A stretch of DNA of 64,000 nt from a virus. The DNA lies in IMG/VR virus record IMGVR_UViG_3300033995_001164, positions 62,001-126,000 of that record; one strand, given 5' to 3'. How positions within the stretch are numbered: position 1 is the stretch's first letter; every line of letters starts with the position of its first letter. Position numbers and translations under genes: made by a program. This document shows positions 44,783 through 54,375 of the stretch, piece after piece. Under the pieces are notes generated by a model, which worked only from the letters and a program-made list of their open reading frames with translations, made no database searches and was not told where the DNA came from.

Positions 44783-47209
44783 TTATGAACCACAACCAAA
44801 ACATTCAAATTCAGAATCAGTTGGTTTAACAACTTCTTCAATTAAATTTATTTTTGGTTTATCGACTTTAACTATTGGTTGTTGTACTTTTGAAATATCA
44901 ACCGCTAAGTGTTTAGCTCCGGTTGAAATTGCTTTAGTTCTAACATAATAACAAAGAGTTTTTAACCCTTTACCCCAAGAATGAAAATGGGATGATGAAA
45001 TTTTTGATAATGTTGGTTCAGACATGTAGATATTCATTGACTGTGATTGGTCTATAAATGGTGCTCGGTCAGCTGACATATCAATCAGTTCTCTTTGAGA
45101 GATTTCCCAAATTGTTTTATATTTTGGTATTAAATGTTCAATCCTTTTAACTTTTTTATTGTAATTCTTATCTTCATTATCTAAATAATGATTAAAGTTA
45201 ATATTTTGAATCGAACCTTCATTCATAATAATTTCATTTTTTAAATCTTCACACCAAACACCTAATTTTTCAAAATCATTAATTAAATATTTATTAACAA
45301 TTAAAATTTCCCCACCAACTACACGACGATTAAATAACGCTGAGTGAGCCGGTTCTGTCATTTCAAATGAACCTGTAATTTTAGCTGAAGACGCAACGGG
45401 CATTTGAGCGGTAAATAATGAATTACAAACACCATATTTTGAAACATTATCTTTCAATCCATTCCAATCCCAACGACCTGATAAATTATCTTCAGTCATT
45501 CCCCACATATTAAATTGGAATACTCCTTGAGACATCGGTGAACCTTCAAAAAACTTATATGGTTGGAATAAACCTTCTTGACATAGAAAACTACTTTCAG
45601 AGATTGCCGCGAAATAGATTGTTTCAAAAATATCTTTATTAAGTTTTTTCGCTTCTTCAGATGTAAAAATATAATCCATTAAAAAAAAGACATCTGCAAG
45701 ACCTTGAGTTCCAATTGCTATTGCTCTTTGTTCTAACCCTCCTTTTCTTCCTTGTTCAGTTGAATAACTATTGATGTCCACAACTTTATTAAGTGCTCTA
45801 ACAACCTTTCTAACCTCACTGTAAAGTAAGTTGAAGTCGAACTCACCTTTTATAATGAAGTTCTTCAACACCATAGATGATAATGTACAGATTGCGGTAG
45901 TGTTCTCATCTGTATATTGGTAAATCTCATTACATAGGTTAGATTGTTTAATCACTCCAATGTTTTGATGGTTTGTCTTTCTGTTAGCACTATCTTTAGA
46001 ACATAAGTAAGGAACCCCGGTTTCAACTTGAGATTCAATAATCTTATTCCAAATTGTCTGAGCTTTCACTTTCTTACCTAAACCAAGTTCAACCGCCTTA
46101 TCGTAATTTGATTCATACTCATCACCATAAGCTTCCTGTAATGGTTTAATACCCGCTTTAATAATGTCGTTAGGACAGAATAAATACCAGTCATCGTTGT
46201 TCTTAACTGCGTTCATAAAATTGTCCGGTAACCAAATTGAGGTAAATAAATCTTTTGCTCTCAATTCCTCAGCACCTGTATTTTTTTTGATTTCAAGTAA
46301 GTCCATTATGTCTTTATGCCAAGGTTCTATGTAGATAGCAGCACTACCCGGTCTTCTACCTTGTTGATTAAAGAATCTCAACCCTTCATTAACAATTTTC
46401 AAATATTTTAATAATCCACCCGCAAATCCTCCTGACGAATTAATACGACTTTCTTTACTACGAATGTTAGACATTGATAATCCAATTCCTGCTGCGTCTG
46501 ACGAATAAGTCGAAATATCATTGAATGTTTGTAATAACCCTTCTCTTGAATCCCCATTATTATATTTCAACACGCAAGACGCCAATTGAGGTGTTTTAGT
46601 ACCCGCATTAATCATGATTGGAGTCGCAGGAGAAATAAGTTGGTTTGATAATGAATTGTAATATTCAACCGCCTCTTCAAAAGATTTAGTAACCCATAAT
46701 GCGACCCTCATATACATATGTTGCGGTCTTTCAATTACAACACCTTTCGGAGTCTTCAACAAATACATTTCCTGTAATGATTTCCACGCAAAATAATCAA
46801 AATTATAATCATTATCGTGATTTATTACAGAATCAATATCTCCCCACCCATATTCGTTAATTGTATCAATTAATATGTCATTAATAACACCATCCTCGTG
46901 TAAACGTTTCATAGTATTACAAAAACTACTATCAGTGTCTTTATGATATGCCGAAATAGCAACTGAAGAAGCCAATCTTGAGTAATCGTGATGACTACCA
47001 GTGTAAGCCGCCGCAATCTCATAAACCAATTTATCTAACTCTTTAGTCGTAATAAATCCTTCAGTCGGAACCGAGGTAATTACCTTAATAAAAATTTCAT
47101 CTGAATTAACATTTAAACCTTTTGCCGCTCGTTTAACCCTATTATAAATTTTTTGAGGGTTAAATGAAACTTCATCTCCCCCTCTTTTTTTAATCTTTAA
47201 TGACATCAT
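44783..47209 (-). CDS. nrdA: Ribonucleoside-diphosphate reductase, class I large subunit
   Basis: The 808 residues comprise an ATP-cone (about 1-95), then the ten-stranded barrel. Active-site residues are visible: C212 (QLASCVL), N424-L-C426-N-E428 and C441 (AICTLSSM), the radical-path Tyr pair in LCYYVRTKA, and the C-terminal redox pair C803/C806 (ECFGCGS). It reduces NDPs to dNDPs together with NrdB, which ends 12 nt above. The presence of the ATP-cone suggests allosteric control by dATP. A terminator follows. Confidence 0.96.
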   Translation of the reverse strand: MMSLKIKKRGGDEVSFNPQKIYNRVKRAAKGLNVNSDEIFIKVITSVPTEGFITTKELDKLVYEIAAAYTGSHHDYSRLASSVAISAYHKDTDSSFCNTMKRLHEDGVINDILIDTINEYGWGDIDSVINHDNDYNFDYFAWKSLQEMYLLKTPKGVVIERPQHMYMRVALWVTKSFEEAVEYYNSLSNQLISPATPIMINAGTKTPQLASCVLKYNNGDSREGLLQTFNDISTYSSDAAGIGLSMSNIRSKESRINSSGGFAGGLLKYLKIVNEGLRFFNQQGRRPGSAAIYIEPWHKDIMDLLEIKKNTGAEELRAKDLFTSIWLPDNFMNAVKNNDDWYLFCPNDIIKAGIKPLQEAYGDEYESNYDKAVELGLGKKVKAQTIWNKIIESQVETGVPYLCSKDSANRKTNHQNIGVIKQSNLCNEIYQYTDENTTAICTLSSMVLKNFIIKGEFDFNLLYSEVRKVVRALNKVVDINSYSTEQGRKGGLEQRAIAIGTQGLADVFFLMDYIFTSEEAKKLNKDIFETIYFAAISESSFLCQEGLFQPYKFFEGSPMSQGVFQFNMWGMTEDNLSGRWDWNGLKDNVSKYGVCNSLFTAQMPVASSAKITGSFEMTEPAHSALFNRRVVGGEILIVNKYLINDFEKLGVWCEDLKNEIIMNEGSIQNINFNHYLDNEDKNYNKKVKRIEHLIPKYKTIWEISQRELIDMSADRAPFIDQSQSMNIYMSEPTLSKISSSHFHSWGKGLKTLCYYVRTKAISTGAKHLAVDISKVQQPIVKVDKPKINLIEEVVKPTDSEFECFGCGS

Positions 47210-47221
47210 ATTGTTTTTATT

Positions 47222-48172
47222 TTAGAAATCCTCCGTAAATGTTAATGATTCCCCTAATTTAGCTTTTTGATATTCCATTGTTCTTGATTCAAAGAAATTA
47301 CCTTTTGTTTCAACAGCAATTTGTTCCATAAATTTAAATGGTTGTTCAACATTAAAATGTTTTTTACATCCAAATTTAACTAACAATCCATCAGTAACAA
47401 ATTCAAGGTATTGTTTCATTAAGTTCGAATTCATACCAATTAAAGATACTGGTAATGATTCAGTAATAAACTCTTTTTCAATTTCTAACGCAGATAATAA
47501 GATTTCTTTAATTCTTTTTTCAGTTGGTTTGTTCTCCACATGATTGTTAATTAAGTGAATCGCAAAATCACAATGTAAGTTCTCATCTTTAAAGATAAGA
47601 CTATTAGCATTACATAATCCCTGCATAATTCCTCTCGATTTCATCCAAAAGATAGAACAAAACGAACCGGAAAAGAATATACCCTCAACAGCCGCAAATG
47701 CAACTAATCTTTCTTGGAATGAAGCATTCTCAATCCAATCAAGCGCCCATTTAGCTTTCTTTTGAACTGCCGGTAGTCTATCAATTGCATGGAAGCATTC
47801 ATCTTTTTCTTTGTCGTCAGACACATAAGTATCTATCAATAAAGAATACATTAATGAGTGAATATTCTCCATCATAATTTGGAATCCGTAGAAGAATTTC
47901 GCCTCAGCATATTGAACTTCTTTTAAGAAATTTTCTGCCAAGTTTTCATTTACGATACCATCAGAGGCAGCAAAGAACGCTAATATATTTTTAAGGAAAT
48001 ATCTTTCATTATCCGATAGATTTTCCCAATCTCTAATATCGTTAGATAAATCCACTTCTTCTGCCGTCCAAAACGCGGCTTGGTGTTGTTTATAATATTC
48101 CCAAATATCATTATGTTCTATTGGGAAAATGACAAATCGGTCATTATTTGGTTCTAATATTTTTTCTTTCAT
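47222..48172 (-). CDS. nrdB: Ribonucleoside-diphosphate reductase, class I small subunit
   Basis: The 316-residue protein shows the R2 metal ligands: D71 (FAASDGI), E102 and H105 (MENIHS), E163 ([11 protein letters not shown]), E197 and H200 (KDENLHCDF). Y109, four residues after H105, is at the place of the stable Tyr radical, so it looks like a tyrosyl-radical R2. The end of the protein ([12 protein letters not shown]) resembles the R1-docking tail. It lies 7 nt below the helicase gene and 12 nt above nrdA. Confidence 0.95.
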   Translation of the reverse strand: MKEKILEPNNDRFVIFPIEHNDIWEYYKQHQAAFWTAEEVDLSNDIRDWENLSDNERYFLKNILAFFAASDGIVNENLAENFLKEVQYAEAKFFYGFQIMMENIHSLMYSLLIDTYVSDDKEKDECFHAIDRLPAVQKKAKWALDWIENASFQERLVAFAAVEGIFFSGSFCSIFWMKSRGIMQGLCNANSLIFKDENLHCDFAIHLINNHVENKPTEKRIKEILLSALEIEKEFITESLPVSLIGMNSNLMKQYLEFVTDGLLVKFGCKKHFNVEQPFKFMEQIAVETKGNFFESRTMEYQKAKLGESLTFTEDF

Positions 48173-48179
48173 TTTTTTT

Positions 48180-50618
48180 TTAATTTTGTTGTGATTCTCT
48201 TTGTTTTCTTTTTTCTAAAAGTTCTTTAACTCTATCTCTTTTTCTATCTTCTTGTTGTTCTTCAAACCCTAAGAAAGTGACTGAACTTTCTGTATCAATT
48301 TCAAGTAATTCATTATTAAATTTACAATTTTCAAATACTACCCCATCTTTTCCAAGACGAGATTTAGTGATTGCAATTGTCGCTAAATTCATTTCTTTTT
48401 GTGTCAATGTTTTTGCAACCGATATAATAACGTGTCCTACTTGAGCCTTTTTGATTGACCCCCCCATTTGGTCAGTTGTTACTACCTCAGCAGATATTGA
48501 AGACCTATTACCTTGTGTTGCCGTCCACCCGACTAAATCAAGTTCGTGACACATCGCCTCAAATCCTCTCATTACTGAACCTTCCGCTTTCCACTCATCT
48601 TTACTACTTGATTCCGGTAAAATACAATCAATGTAATCCACTAAAACTAAATCAATTTTAATACCGTCAGCAATCATTTTTCTAACTTGAGTTTTGATTT
48701 GATTCATTGTCATAGTGTCTGAAGCCAATTTCTTCAATATTAAACGATTTTGCATCGTTTCTTTAATTTCAGTAATTTTAGACATTACATCTTCTTTATG
48801 TAATACTAAATTATCCGGTTCAATACCTGTCCACATCGTAAAATGTTTTCTTTGGATAATTTTTGGGTTATCCTCGAAGAATATTTGTAAAACATTGTAA
48901 CCTAAATTAAAAGCAGTGTTTGCAATTTTTGATAAAATGGTTGTGTTATGTGTTAAAACATAATCTCTAGTCACGTATAACTCGTCCGGATTAGAAACTT
49001 TAATACAAGTCGCCTCCTCATCATGAGAATAAGTTATCGACTTGACATATTTCTGTTCAACATATTTCTCCCTCTTATAATATCTACCAACTTTTCTTAG
49101 TAATTTGAACGGAACAACGTCATTTGCAAAAGACATTGTTATCGTGTAAGCCAACTGACCCTCTTTCTTCTCTCCGTCATAAGTATAAGTCGGTATTTTA
49201 GTGTTAATTCGAACAGTTCCACCCAAAGATAAAACTAATTCCCTAACATTATTACACAATTGTTCCGATATCGTCGTAAATTGAACCGTCCCTTTTTTAT
49301 CAACATGCCCATCAGTATCCATTAAACCTTGTAATAATGAAACTCTTACATCTAATGAATTATAAAGATAATCTTTTGGTATAAATTTATTGTTAGACTT
49401 TTTATTTAACAAATCATAAACTTTTAGTCGTTCTTTTATTTTACCCTTTAAGTTTATTGATTTTATACTTTTAGTTTCAGTTCTATAATATTCATTAAAC
49501 GATGAATGTTCACCAAGACATTCAATGGAATCAAATAACTCATCGTCCTTAGTACTTATACGGACACCACTATCACAAATACTACCATCTCCCAACAATA
49601 ACCCAAGTAAATATGGGTCTATCAACACTTCTCTTTTTTCAAAATCGACCGGACTTACCACAGGTAATCTATAGTTATATCGACCTCTCTTCTTAATATC
49701 TTTCATCATATCAGAGGTTTTAACAACCTTATACCCATAGTTCGGTTTATAAACACCCTTACCATTAACCCTTGTTTTAGCGGTTCTCATGTTCAATGTA
49801 TTAACACTCCAAAGATGTTCTTCATCACAATTCACAAAAGTATCATCACTAAACTCTACTTTATAAATTGGTCTAACACCTTGTGGGTAAACACCTATCA
49901 CATATTGTTCTTTCCCATCACTACCAATAACCTTATCCCCAAGTTTTACTTCACCCATTTTTACCCATCCTTGAGGTGTTAAAACCGGTTCAGAGTTTGG
50001 ACAGCTCTTGCCAACACCTGTTGGTGCTAATATAACCCCAATTTCCCCTTTTGCTAAACCACCTTTCAATAATTTGTCAATTCCCGGAATACCCATTGGG
50101 ATTGGGTGTCGGTAGTCTTCGTCTAAGACAGTATCTAAATTTTCAAATATATCTGTCTGACCTTTATCAACCTCTCCGACCTGCAATGCGTCTCTCATCA
50201 AACCTTCAACTTTATCATATGATTCAAAGTCTCCTTGGGTAATAATTTTCTGAGCCTTATCCATCGCCTTCTGTAGTTCTTGTTGTTTACAAAATTTCAA
50301 CGCCTTCTCTTGAACGAACATTGTTCCTTCAATTGGAGCGTCCTGAATTTGTTTGATTGTATCTAAAACAATCTTAGCGACCATTTCCTGTGAGATTTCG
50401 GACCTAACAATTTGCCCTAAAGTATCAAAATTTGGTGTTGATTCATATTTTTTGTAGTACTCTTTTGTCATCTGTAAAATGATTTTAAAATACTTATTAT
50501 CAAAATACACTGACTCAATAACATCCATTATAGATGATGAAAAATCTTTATCTACTATTATCTGATTTAGTAATTGTATTTGAAATGTGTTACCTAAGTA
50601 ATCGAAATTTTTATTCAT
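48180..50618 (-). CDS. 41: Replicative DNA helicase, DnaB/gp41-like, interrupted by an intein
   Basis: The 812-residue precursor is helicase (1-205), intein (206-558), helicase (559-812); splicing would give 459 residues, near T4 gp41 (475). The N-terminal helicase half ends in the Walker A loop (APTGVGKS) and resumes with TT. The C-terminal half holds Walker B (LVLVDYIDC), a QGNRSS-type motif ([10 protein letters not shown]) and KSRLGKDG-like arginine-finger region. It unwinds DNA 5' to 3' at the fork with the primase at 4587. As the intein splits GKS/TT, the unspliced product should not bind ATP. Confidence 0.94.
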   Translation of the reverse strand: MNKNFDYLGNTFQIQLLNQIIVDKDFSSSIMDVIESVYFDNKYFKIILQMTKEYYKKYESTPNFDTLGQIVRSEISQEMVAKIVLDTIKQIQDAPIEGTMFVQEKALKFCKQQELQKAMDKAQKIITQGDFESYDKVEGLMRDALQVGEVDKGQTDIFENLDTVLDEDYRHPIPMGIPGIDKLLKGGLAKGEIGVILAPTGVGKSCPNSEPVLTPQGWVKMGEVKLGDKVIGSDGKEQYVIGVYPQGVRPIYKVEFSDDTFVNCDEEHLWSVNTLNMRTAKTRVNGKGVYKPNYGYKVVKTSDMMKDIKKRGRYNYRLPVVSPVDFEKREVLIDPYLLGLLLGDGSICDSGVRISTKDDELFDSIECLGEHSSFNEYYRTETKSIKSINLKGKIKERLKVYDLLNKKSNNKFIPKDYLYNSLDVRVSLLQGLMDTDGHVDKKGTVQFTTISEQLCNNVRELVLSLGGTVRINTKIPTYTYDGEKKEGQLAYTITMSFANDVVPFKLLRKVGRYYKREKYVEQKYVKSITYSHDEEATCIKVSNPDELYVTRDYVLTHNTTILSKIANTAFNLGYNVLQIFFEDNPKIIQRKHFTMWTGIEPDNLVLHKEDVMSKITEIKETMQNRLILKKLASDTMTMNQIKTQVRKMIADGIKIDLVLVDYIDCILPESSSKDEWKAEGSVMRGFEAMCHELDLVGWTATQGNRSSISAEVVTTDQMGGSIKKAQVGHVIISVAKTLTQKEMNLATIAITKSRLGKDGVVFENCKFNNELLEIDTESSVTFLGFEEQQEDRKRDRVKELLEKRKQRESQQN
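48945..50003 (-). mobile_element. Intein with LAGLIDADG homing endonuclease in the helicase P-loop
   Basis: The element codes for 353 residues. It begins with Cys ([19 protein letters not shown], block A) and ends with VLTHN (block G), followed by Thr as the +1 extein residue. A Hint-type block B-like region ([11 protein letters not shown]) follows block A. Two LAGLIDADG motifs, [11 protein letters not shown] (about intein residues 132-142) and [13 protein letters not shown] (about 223-234), mark an intact homing endonuclease domain. The insertion lies between Ser and Thr of GKS-TT. All splice residues (C1, H, N, T+1) are present, so it is probably active. Confidence 0.93.
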
Positions 50619-50654
50619 AATTTATTTTAAAGTTATCCTTGTATTATTAAATAC

Positions 50655-51107
50655 TTACCTAGCCAAGTCAAGTTCCAAATAATTGTAACTTAATTTTTTG
50701 TCTGAAAAAATGTCAGTCAATCCTCGAAGAGTTTCCTTCAAGAAAGGTCTTACATCGACAGTATACCTAACTTTCGGTGGATAAAATTTTCCATCAAAAA
50801 CTCTATGACAAATTGTCTGTTCACCTAATTTAATATAAATGTTAAACACTTCAGGGCCATCAGTAAACGATGTGTCCATAATTGTTGGGTCATTCATAAT
50901 GGAATCTTGATTGTCCATCATATACGCCAATGTTTTCATTTTCAAATACTCTTGAAGTTCGTCCTTGAATTCCGCAATGAACTCATACAGCTCAATCGAG
51001 TTCTTCGCCTTTGGAATATACCCCCTTACATTAAAGAATCTTTGAACTACAATATTATCATTTAATGATAATAAGAACTCCATCTTGGTACTTTCTTGTT
51101 CTTTCAT
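50655..51107 (-). CDS. Hypothetical protein in the replication block, 150 aa
   Basis: Soluble mixed alpha/beta protein with FFNVRGYIPKAKNSIELYEFI, KMKTLAYMMDNQDSIMNDP and FYPPKVRYTVDVRPFLKETL. No motif is recognised. Its position between helicase and the Acb2-like gene, and its spacing (36-nt gap to helicase), suggest a replication-associated early protein. An internal ATG (MEFLLSLND) eight codons downstream could also be the start. Confidence 0.7.
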   Translation of the reverse strand: MKEQESTKMEFLLSLNDNIVVQRFFNVRGYIPKAKNSIELYEFIAEFKDELQEYLKMKTLAYMMDNQDSIMNDPTIMDTSFTDGPEVFNIYIKLGEQTICHRVFDGKFYPPKVRYTVDVRPFLKETLRGLTDIFSDKKLSYNYLELDLAR

Positions 51108-51131
51108 AATTTTAAGTTTGTTTGTTTTTAA

Positions 51132-51446
51132 TTATACTATTTGTTTTCCCTCAACATTTCTTTTTATTCTGTCGGAGGTTCTTTTGTTTAACCATAAAAG
51201 AGCTTCGTCTAATTTGGTAATAGCAATTGCGTTTTCGCGACAAGGGAATTTACTTTGTAAGTAATTCATTCTGTTTAACAACATTTCAATTAATTCCTCA
51301 TTTGTTGTACCATCGGCGATTGTCTTTAATTCTGTTGAACCTTCAGTTATTGGTTCTTTTTGAATAAATTGTAATGCCTGTCCTTGTTCCTCTTTGTTTT
51401 CAAAGTTTGATAACTCGTACTTGTGTCCTTCTACTAATACTTTCAT
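51132..51446 (-). CDS. Acb2-like (Acb2/Tad1 hairpin) small protein, candidate anti-CBASS sponge
   Basis: Start set at the ATG at 51446, which overlaps the RNase H stop as ATGA (104 aa); a longer reading to 51509 would overlap that gene by 67 nt. Residues about 48-98 form a helical hairpin, NEELIEMLLNRMNYLQSKF then PCRENAIAITKLDEALLWLN and KRTSDRIKR. This fits the Acb2/Tad1-hairpin family as I remember it, whose members (T4 Vs.4, PaMx33 Acb2) bind cyclic nucleotides and block CBASS immunity. Residues 1-45 (GHKYELSNFE...LQFIQK) are an extra N-terminal segment. The family call is from pattern memory; anti-CBASS activity is inference. Confidence 0.6.
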   Translation of the reverse strand: MKVLVEGHKYELSNFENKEEQGQALQFIQKEPITEGSTELKTIADGTTNEELIEMLLNRMNYLQSKFPCRENAIAITKLDEALLWLNKRTSDRIKRNVEGKQIV

Positions 51447-52441
51447 TTGTTTGTGTTTCGTTTTTCTTTTCTTGTTAATTTCATAAATGGTCTTAGGAAA
51501 TTCACCCAAGCCTCATCGTTTTTTGGAAGATATTTAAAGAGACCATCTTCCATCATAAGTCTCATTAGATTTTTGTATCCCCTATCGGTGGGGTCAATCG
51601 TGTCAGTAATAATTTGGTTTACTAATTCTTTCGCATTTTCTGTAATTAAGGGGTTAGATAAATCGACTATTTTTTTGTTTGTAGTGTAAAACTCTTCACC
51701 AAGTATACCATTTTTTGTTTTACCAATCAAAATATTTTCCAATACTTTTGATTTTTTTTCTTGCACGATATTTCCTGCATTAACTCGTATTTCTTCCATA
51801 GTGCATGGTTTAACCTGCATATCAGGGAATAATTTAACTAAAGTTTTTTCACCTAAACCCTCAATACCATTAATATTATCAGAATTATCTCCTGTAAGAA
51901 TTTTACAAGTTAAGACATTATAGTGGGGAATTTGAACTTTATTGATGGTAATCATATCACCCTGTTTAAAGTATTGTTTTGAGTTTGGTGAGTAAACGGA
52001 TACTTTATCCGAGATAAGCTGTGTAAGGTCCTTATCTGATGAAAATATGGTAATGTCTTCGTTGGTTGACATTTTACAATAATACGCAATAAGGTCGTCT
52101 CCTTCGTTATGAGGCGTTTCAACTTGCCTAACAAAGACCTCCTCAAGATATTCTTTAATACGAGCGTTTTGAGTTAGATATGATTCAAGTTCATATTCAT
52201 TAATATTTTGTTTTCTATTTGTCTTATATTGAGGATAAAGTTCTTTCCGAGTGGACGAACTATGTTCGGCATCCCACATAACAACTACCTTATCGTAATT
52301 ATGTTCCTCAAGGAATTTTCTAATGGTGTTGATAAAGTGGTAGATAGCACCCGAATGATTTTTATCACTATAAAGTTCTTTAACTCCGTGATACCCAATC
52401 TTCATTAAGTTGGCACCGTCAATTAATAATGTTTTTTTCAA
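51443..52441 (-). CDS. rnh: 5'-3' exonuclease / RNase H, FEN-like
   Basis: The 332-residue protein matches the T4 RNase H/FEN family: D8 (LLIDGANLM), VVVMWDAEHSSSTRKELYPQYK, ETPHNEGDDLIAYYC, IFSSDKDLTQL and the helix-hairpin-helix with TGDNSDNINGIEGLGEKT. The acidic residues bind the metals that cleave RNA primers and flaps from lagging strands. Length is close to T4 RNase H (305). Directly upstream sits an HNH-RHH insertion; directly downstream the Acb2-like gene. Confidence 0.92.
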   Translation of the reverse strand: MKKTLLIDGANLMKIGYHGVKELYSDKNHSGAIYHFINTIRKFLEEHNYDKVVVMWDAEHSSSTRKELYPQYKTNRKQNINEYELESYLTQNARIKEYLEEVFVRQVETPHNEGDDLIAYYCKMSTNEDITIFSSDKDLTQLISDKVSVYSPNSKQYFKQGDMITINKVQIPHYNVLTCKILTGDNSDNINGIEGLGEKTLVKLFPDMQVKPCTMEEIRVNAGNIVQEKKSKVLENILIGKTKNGILGEEFYTTNKKIVDLSNPLITENAKELVNQIITDTIDPTDRGYKNLMRLMMEDGLFKYLPKNDEAWVNFLRPFMKLTRKEKRNTNK

Positions 52442-52457
52442 TTAAACCTATTTAAGG

Positions 52458-53189
52458 TTATACAATAATTTTGTTACTCTTTTTTAAATTATCTTCAGCC
52501 CATAATGGTTGAAGATTTTCATAATGACATAACTTATAAAGTTCGTCTTCTGTTTTTGCCGATGATAATGGAATGATGTGGTCAATATGCCACTCACCCC
52601 TGTTATCCCAACTCATACCATCGCTAAATTGGGTTTCTAAATGTTCTTTAAGAAATTCCGGTGAACACCCTACAATATCGAAAGTTTTATTAGTTTTACT
52701 AATGTTTCGGGTTTTAAGAAATGATAAAAGTCTAGACCTCATAATACATTTTAATCGAAAAATAACATCATTTTTTAATCTTAAAGAATGATAAAGATTT
52801 CTTTTTACTTTAACTTTTTCTTTATTTTTTTCTGACCACTCTTTTTTATAAGTTAAAATAGTTTCTTTATTATTTTCATAATATATTTTATACCGATTTG
52901 GGTCTTTTTGGTATCTTTTTTTTGACCTATCATTATCTTTTACCCTAATTACATCAATATTTTCTTCTCGGTAATTTTTAACTTTTAATAATATTTTTTC
53001 CCGGTTATCAATGTATTCTTTTCTTTTTTGAGCCTTTATTTTTTCATCGTTATTATCCCTATATTTTTTCCAAACCATATAAGAACATTGTTTACATTCA
53101 GTTCTAAACCCATCTTTAGAATCTTTTCTTTTTCTAAAATTAGGTAATTCTTTTTCAAGATTACACTTACTACAAACTTTAGTTTCCAT
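52458..53189 (-). CDS. HNH homing-type endonuclease paired with an RHH protein
   Basis: The 243-residue protein has one N-terminal zinc ribbon (CSKC ... CKQC), a long basic helical linker and an HNH domain (EWHIDHIIPLSSAKTEDE ... NLQPLWAEDNLKKSN). SPEFLKEHLE...GMSWDN is shared with the proteins at 7616 and 33138. Its start overlaps the RHH gene by 11 nt. It separates RNase H and UvsX, two core replication genes, a typical site for homing genes, and ends 16 nt above the RNase H start. Confidence 0.88.
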   Translation of the reverse strand: METKVCSKCNLEKELPNFRKRKDSKDGFRTECKQCSYMVWKKYRDNNDEKIKAQKRKEYIDNREKILLKVKNYREENIDVIRVKDNDRSKKRYQKDPNRYKIYYENNKETILTYKKEWSEKNKEKVKVKRNLYHSLRLKNDVIFRLKCIMRSRLLSFLKTRNISKTNKTFDIVGCSPEFLKEHLETQFSDGMSWDNRGEWHIDHIIPLSSAKTEDELYKLCHYENLQPLWAEDNLKKSNKIIV

Positions 53190-53331
53190 TTCTAATATAT
53201 TCTTTTAATAATTTATTAACAAGGGAAGATAAATTTATAGATTTATCCTTAAAGTACTGTGGAAGTTCTGGGTCTATTGAGACTCCAATCTTAACTTTCT
53301 TTTCAATTTCTTCTTTTTTCTTTCTTCCCAT
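53179..53331 (-). CDS. Ribbon-helix-helix type small protein paired with an HNH endonuclease
   Basis: Read by eye: ATG at 53331, TAA at 53179-53181, 50 aa. It starts MGRKKKEEIEKKVKIGV, has the strand VKIGVSIDP, then helices ending DKSINLSSLVNKLL. Eleven or more residues in this C-terminal block are identical to the protein at 6198. The stop codon lies within the HNH gene (overlap 53179-53189). The pairing at two separate loci argues for a functional unit rather than chance. Confidence 0.78.
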   Translation of the reverse strand: MGRKKKEEIEKKVKIGVSIDPELPQYFKDKSINLSSLVNKLLKEYIRNGN

Positions 53332-53382
53332 ATTAATAAATATCTACAAATGTAATAAAAGTAGAATAATTATAACTTTTTT

Positions 53383-54375
53383 TTATTCTTCTTCAAAACT
53401 TTCTTTTTCTGATTCATCAAGTATAATCTCCCCCGTACCACTAAGTATTGCGTTCCAATATCCAGAATATTCTTTTTTATATTTATCTAAAGACTCTTTT
53501 GTGTCCGCAATATATCCTTGAGGCACTACAATAATTTTACTATCCTTATATTGTATTCCATTCACGTGATTTTTTAATATAGAGATTTTTGTTCTAGTTG
53601 CGTAGGAAATTGTTCTACCATTTTTAGTTGCCGTAATATGATTCACACCCGCCTTTTTTTGATTACCAAATAAAAATACCAAACTACTTGCTAACCATAT
53701 CGCCTCACCACCCTTACTCTTAATTTCCGCTTGGCCAAACGGGTTATCAGGAAGGAGTACCCATGGTTGATTTAAAAAAACCACGGTATTATAATATGGA
53801 TAATCTTCTTTTTTAGATTTAGATATTCTTGAATGTATACCCATACCAACTTTATCAGCAAGTACTTTAGCGGTGTGCATTCCCCCACCTTTTCCGTCAA
53901 ATGTCATTTGACAGGGAATTGACCCAATTGAGTCCCATAAAAATAATAGACTATAAGGTATTTCACCTCTTTCTTGAGCATCTAACACATCATTAATAAA
54001 ATCAGTTGCTTGTTCAACAACGTCAAATGAATCGTTAAATATAAAATGACCGTCCCAAACACCATCCTCATTTTGTTCTGCCTGTAATCCAAGTTCTACC
54101 GAGTGTTCCCAAGACCATTTTTTTTCCGTAATAATAAACACCGGTAAATGTCCTTTTTTTTGGGCATCAACCGCTGCCAATATCATTGCTGTTGATTTTG
54201 ATGTGTTTGAGTGACCCAAGAACATATTAATTCCTCCCATCACCGGACCTGGTAATCCAACCGTATCCATAAACGCCTCACCACAATTATAAAAACTCTC
54301 AGGTTTATATTTTGTTTTTGTTGAGAATTTACCTTTAATATCCTCTAATGAGAATGTTTTCTTCTTAATTGCCAT
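53383..54375 (-). CDS. uvsX: UvsX/RecA-like recombinase
   Basis: The 330-residue protein has a RecA-fold core: GGINMFLGHSNTSKST (Walker A region, residues 47-62, non-standard G-x4-T-S-K-S-T as in UvsX proteins), E-K-K-W after the second strand and Walker B D148 (LLFLWDSIGS). FLNQPWVLLP corresponds to loop L1/L2 area and KSKGGEAIWLASSL to the region after it. It makes the filament on ssDNA for strand exchange and recombination-dependent replication with gp32-type SSB encoded just upstream. The acidic C-terminus (DESEKESFEEE) matches T4 UvsX style. Confidence 0.93.
   Translation of the reverse strand: MAIKKKTFSLEDIKGKFSTKTKYKPESFYNCGEAFMDTVGLPGPVMGGINMFLGHSNTSKSTAMILAAVDAQKKGHLPVFIITEKKWSWEHSVELGLQAEQNEDGVWDGHFIFNDSFDVVEQATDFINDVLDAQERGEIPYSLLFLWDSIGSIPCQMTFDGKGGGMHTAKVLADKVGMGIHSRISKSKKEDYPYYNTVVFLNQPWVLLPDNPFGQAEIKSKGGEAIWLASSLVFLFGNQKKAGVNHITATKNGRTISYATRTKISILKNHVNGIQYKDSKIIVVPQGYIADTKESLDKYKKEYSGYWNAILSGTGEIILDESEKESFEEE

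Noticed and set aside
53383-54375. UvsX Walker A read as degenerate and inactive because it is GHSNTSKST
   Set aside because: T4-like UvsX proteins often deviate in this loop while keeping Lys and Ser/Thr; the Lys-Ser is present.
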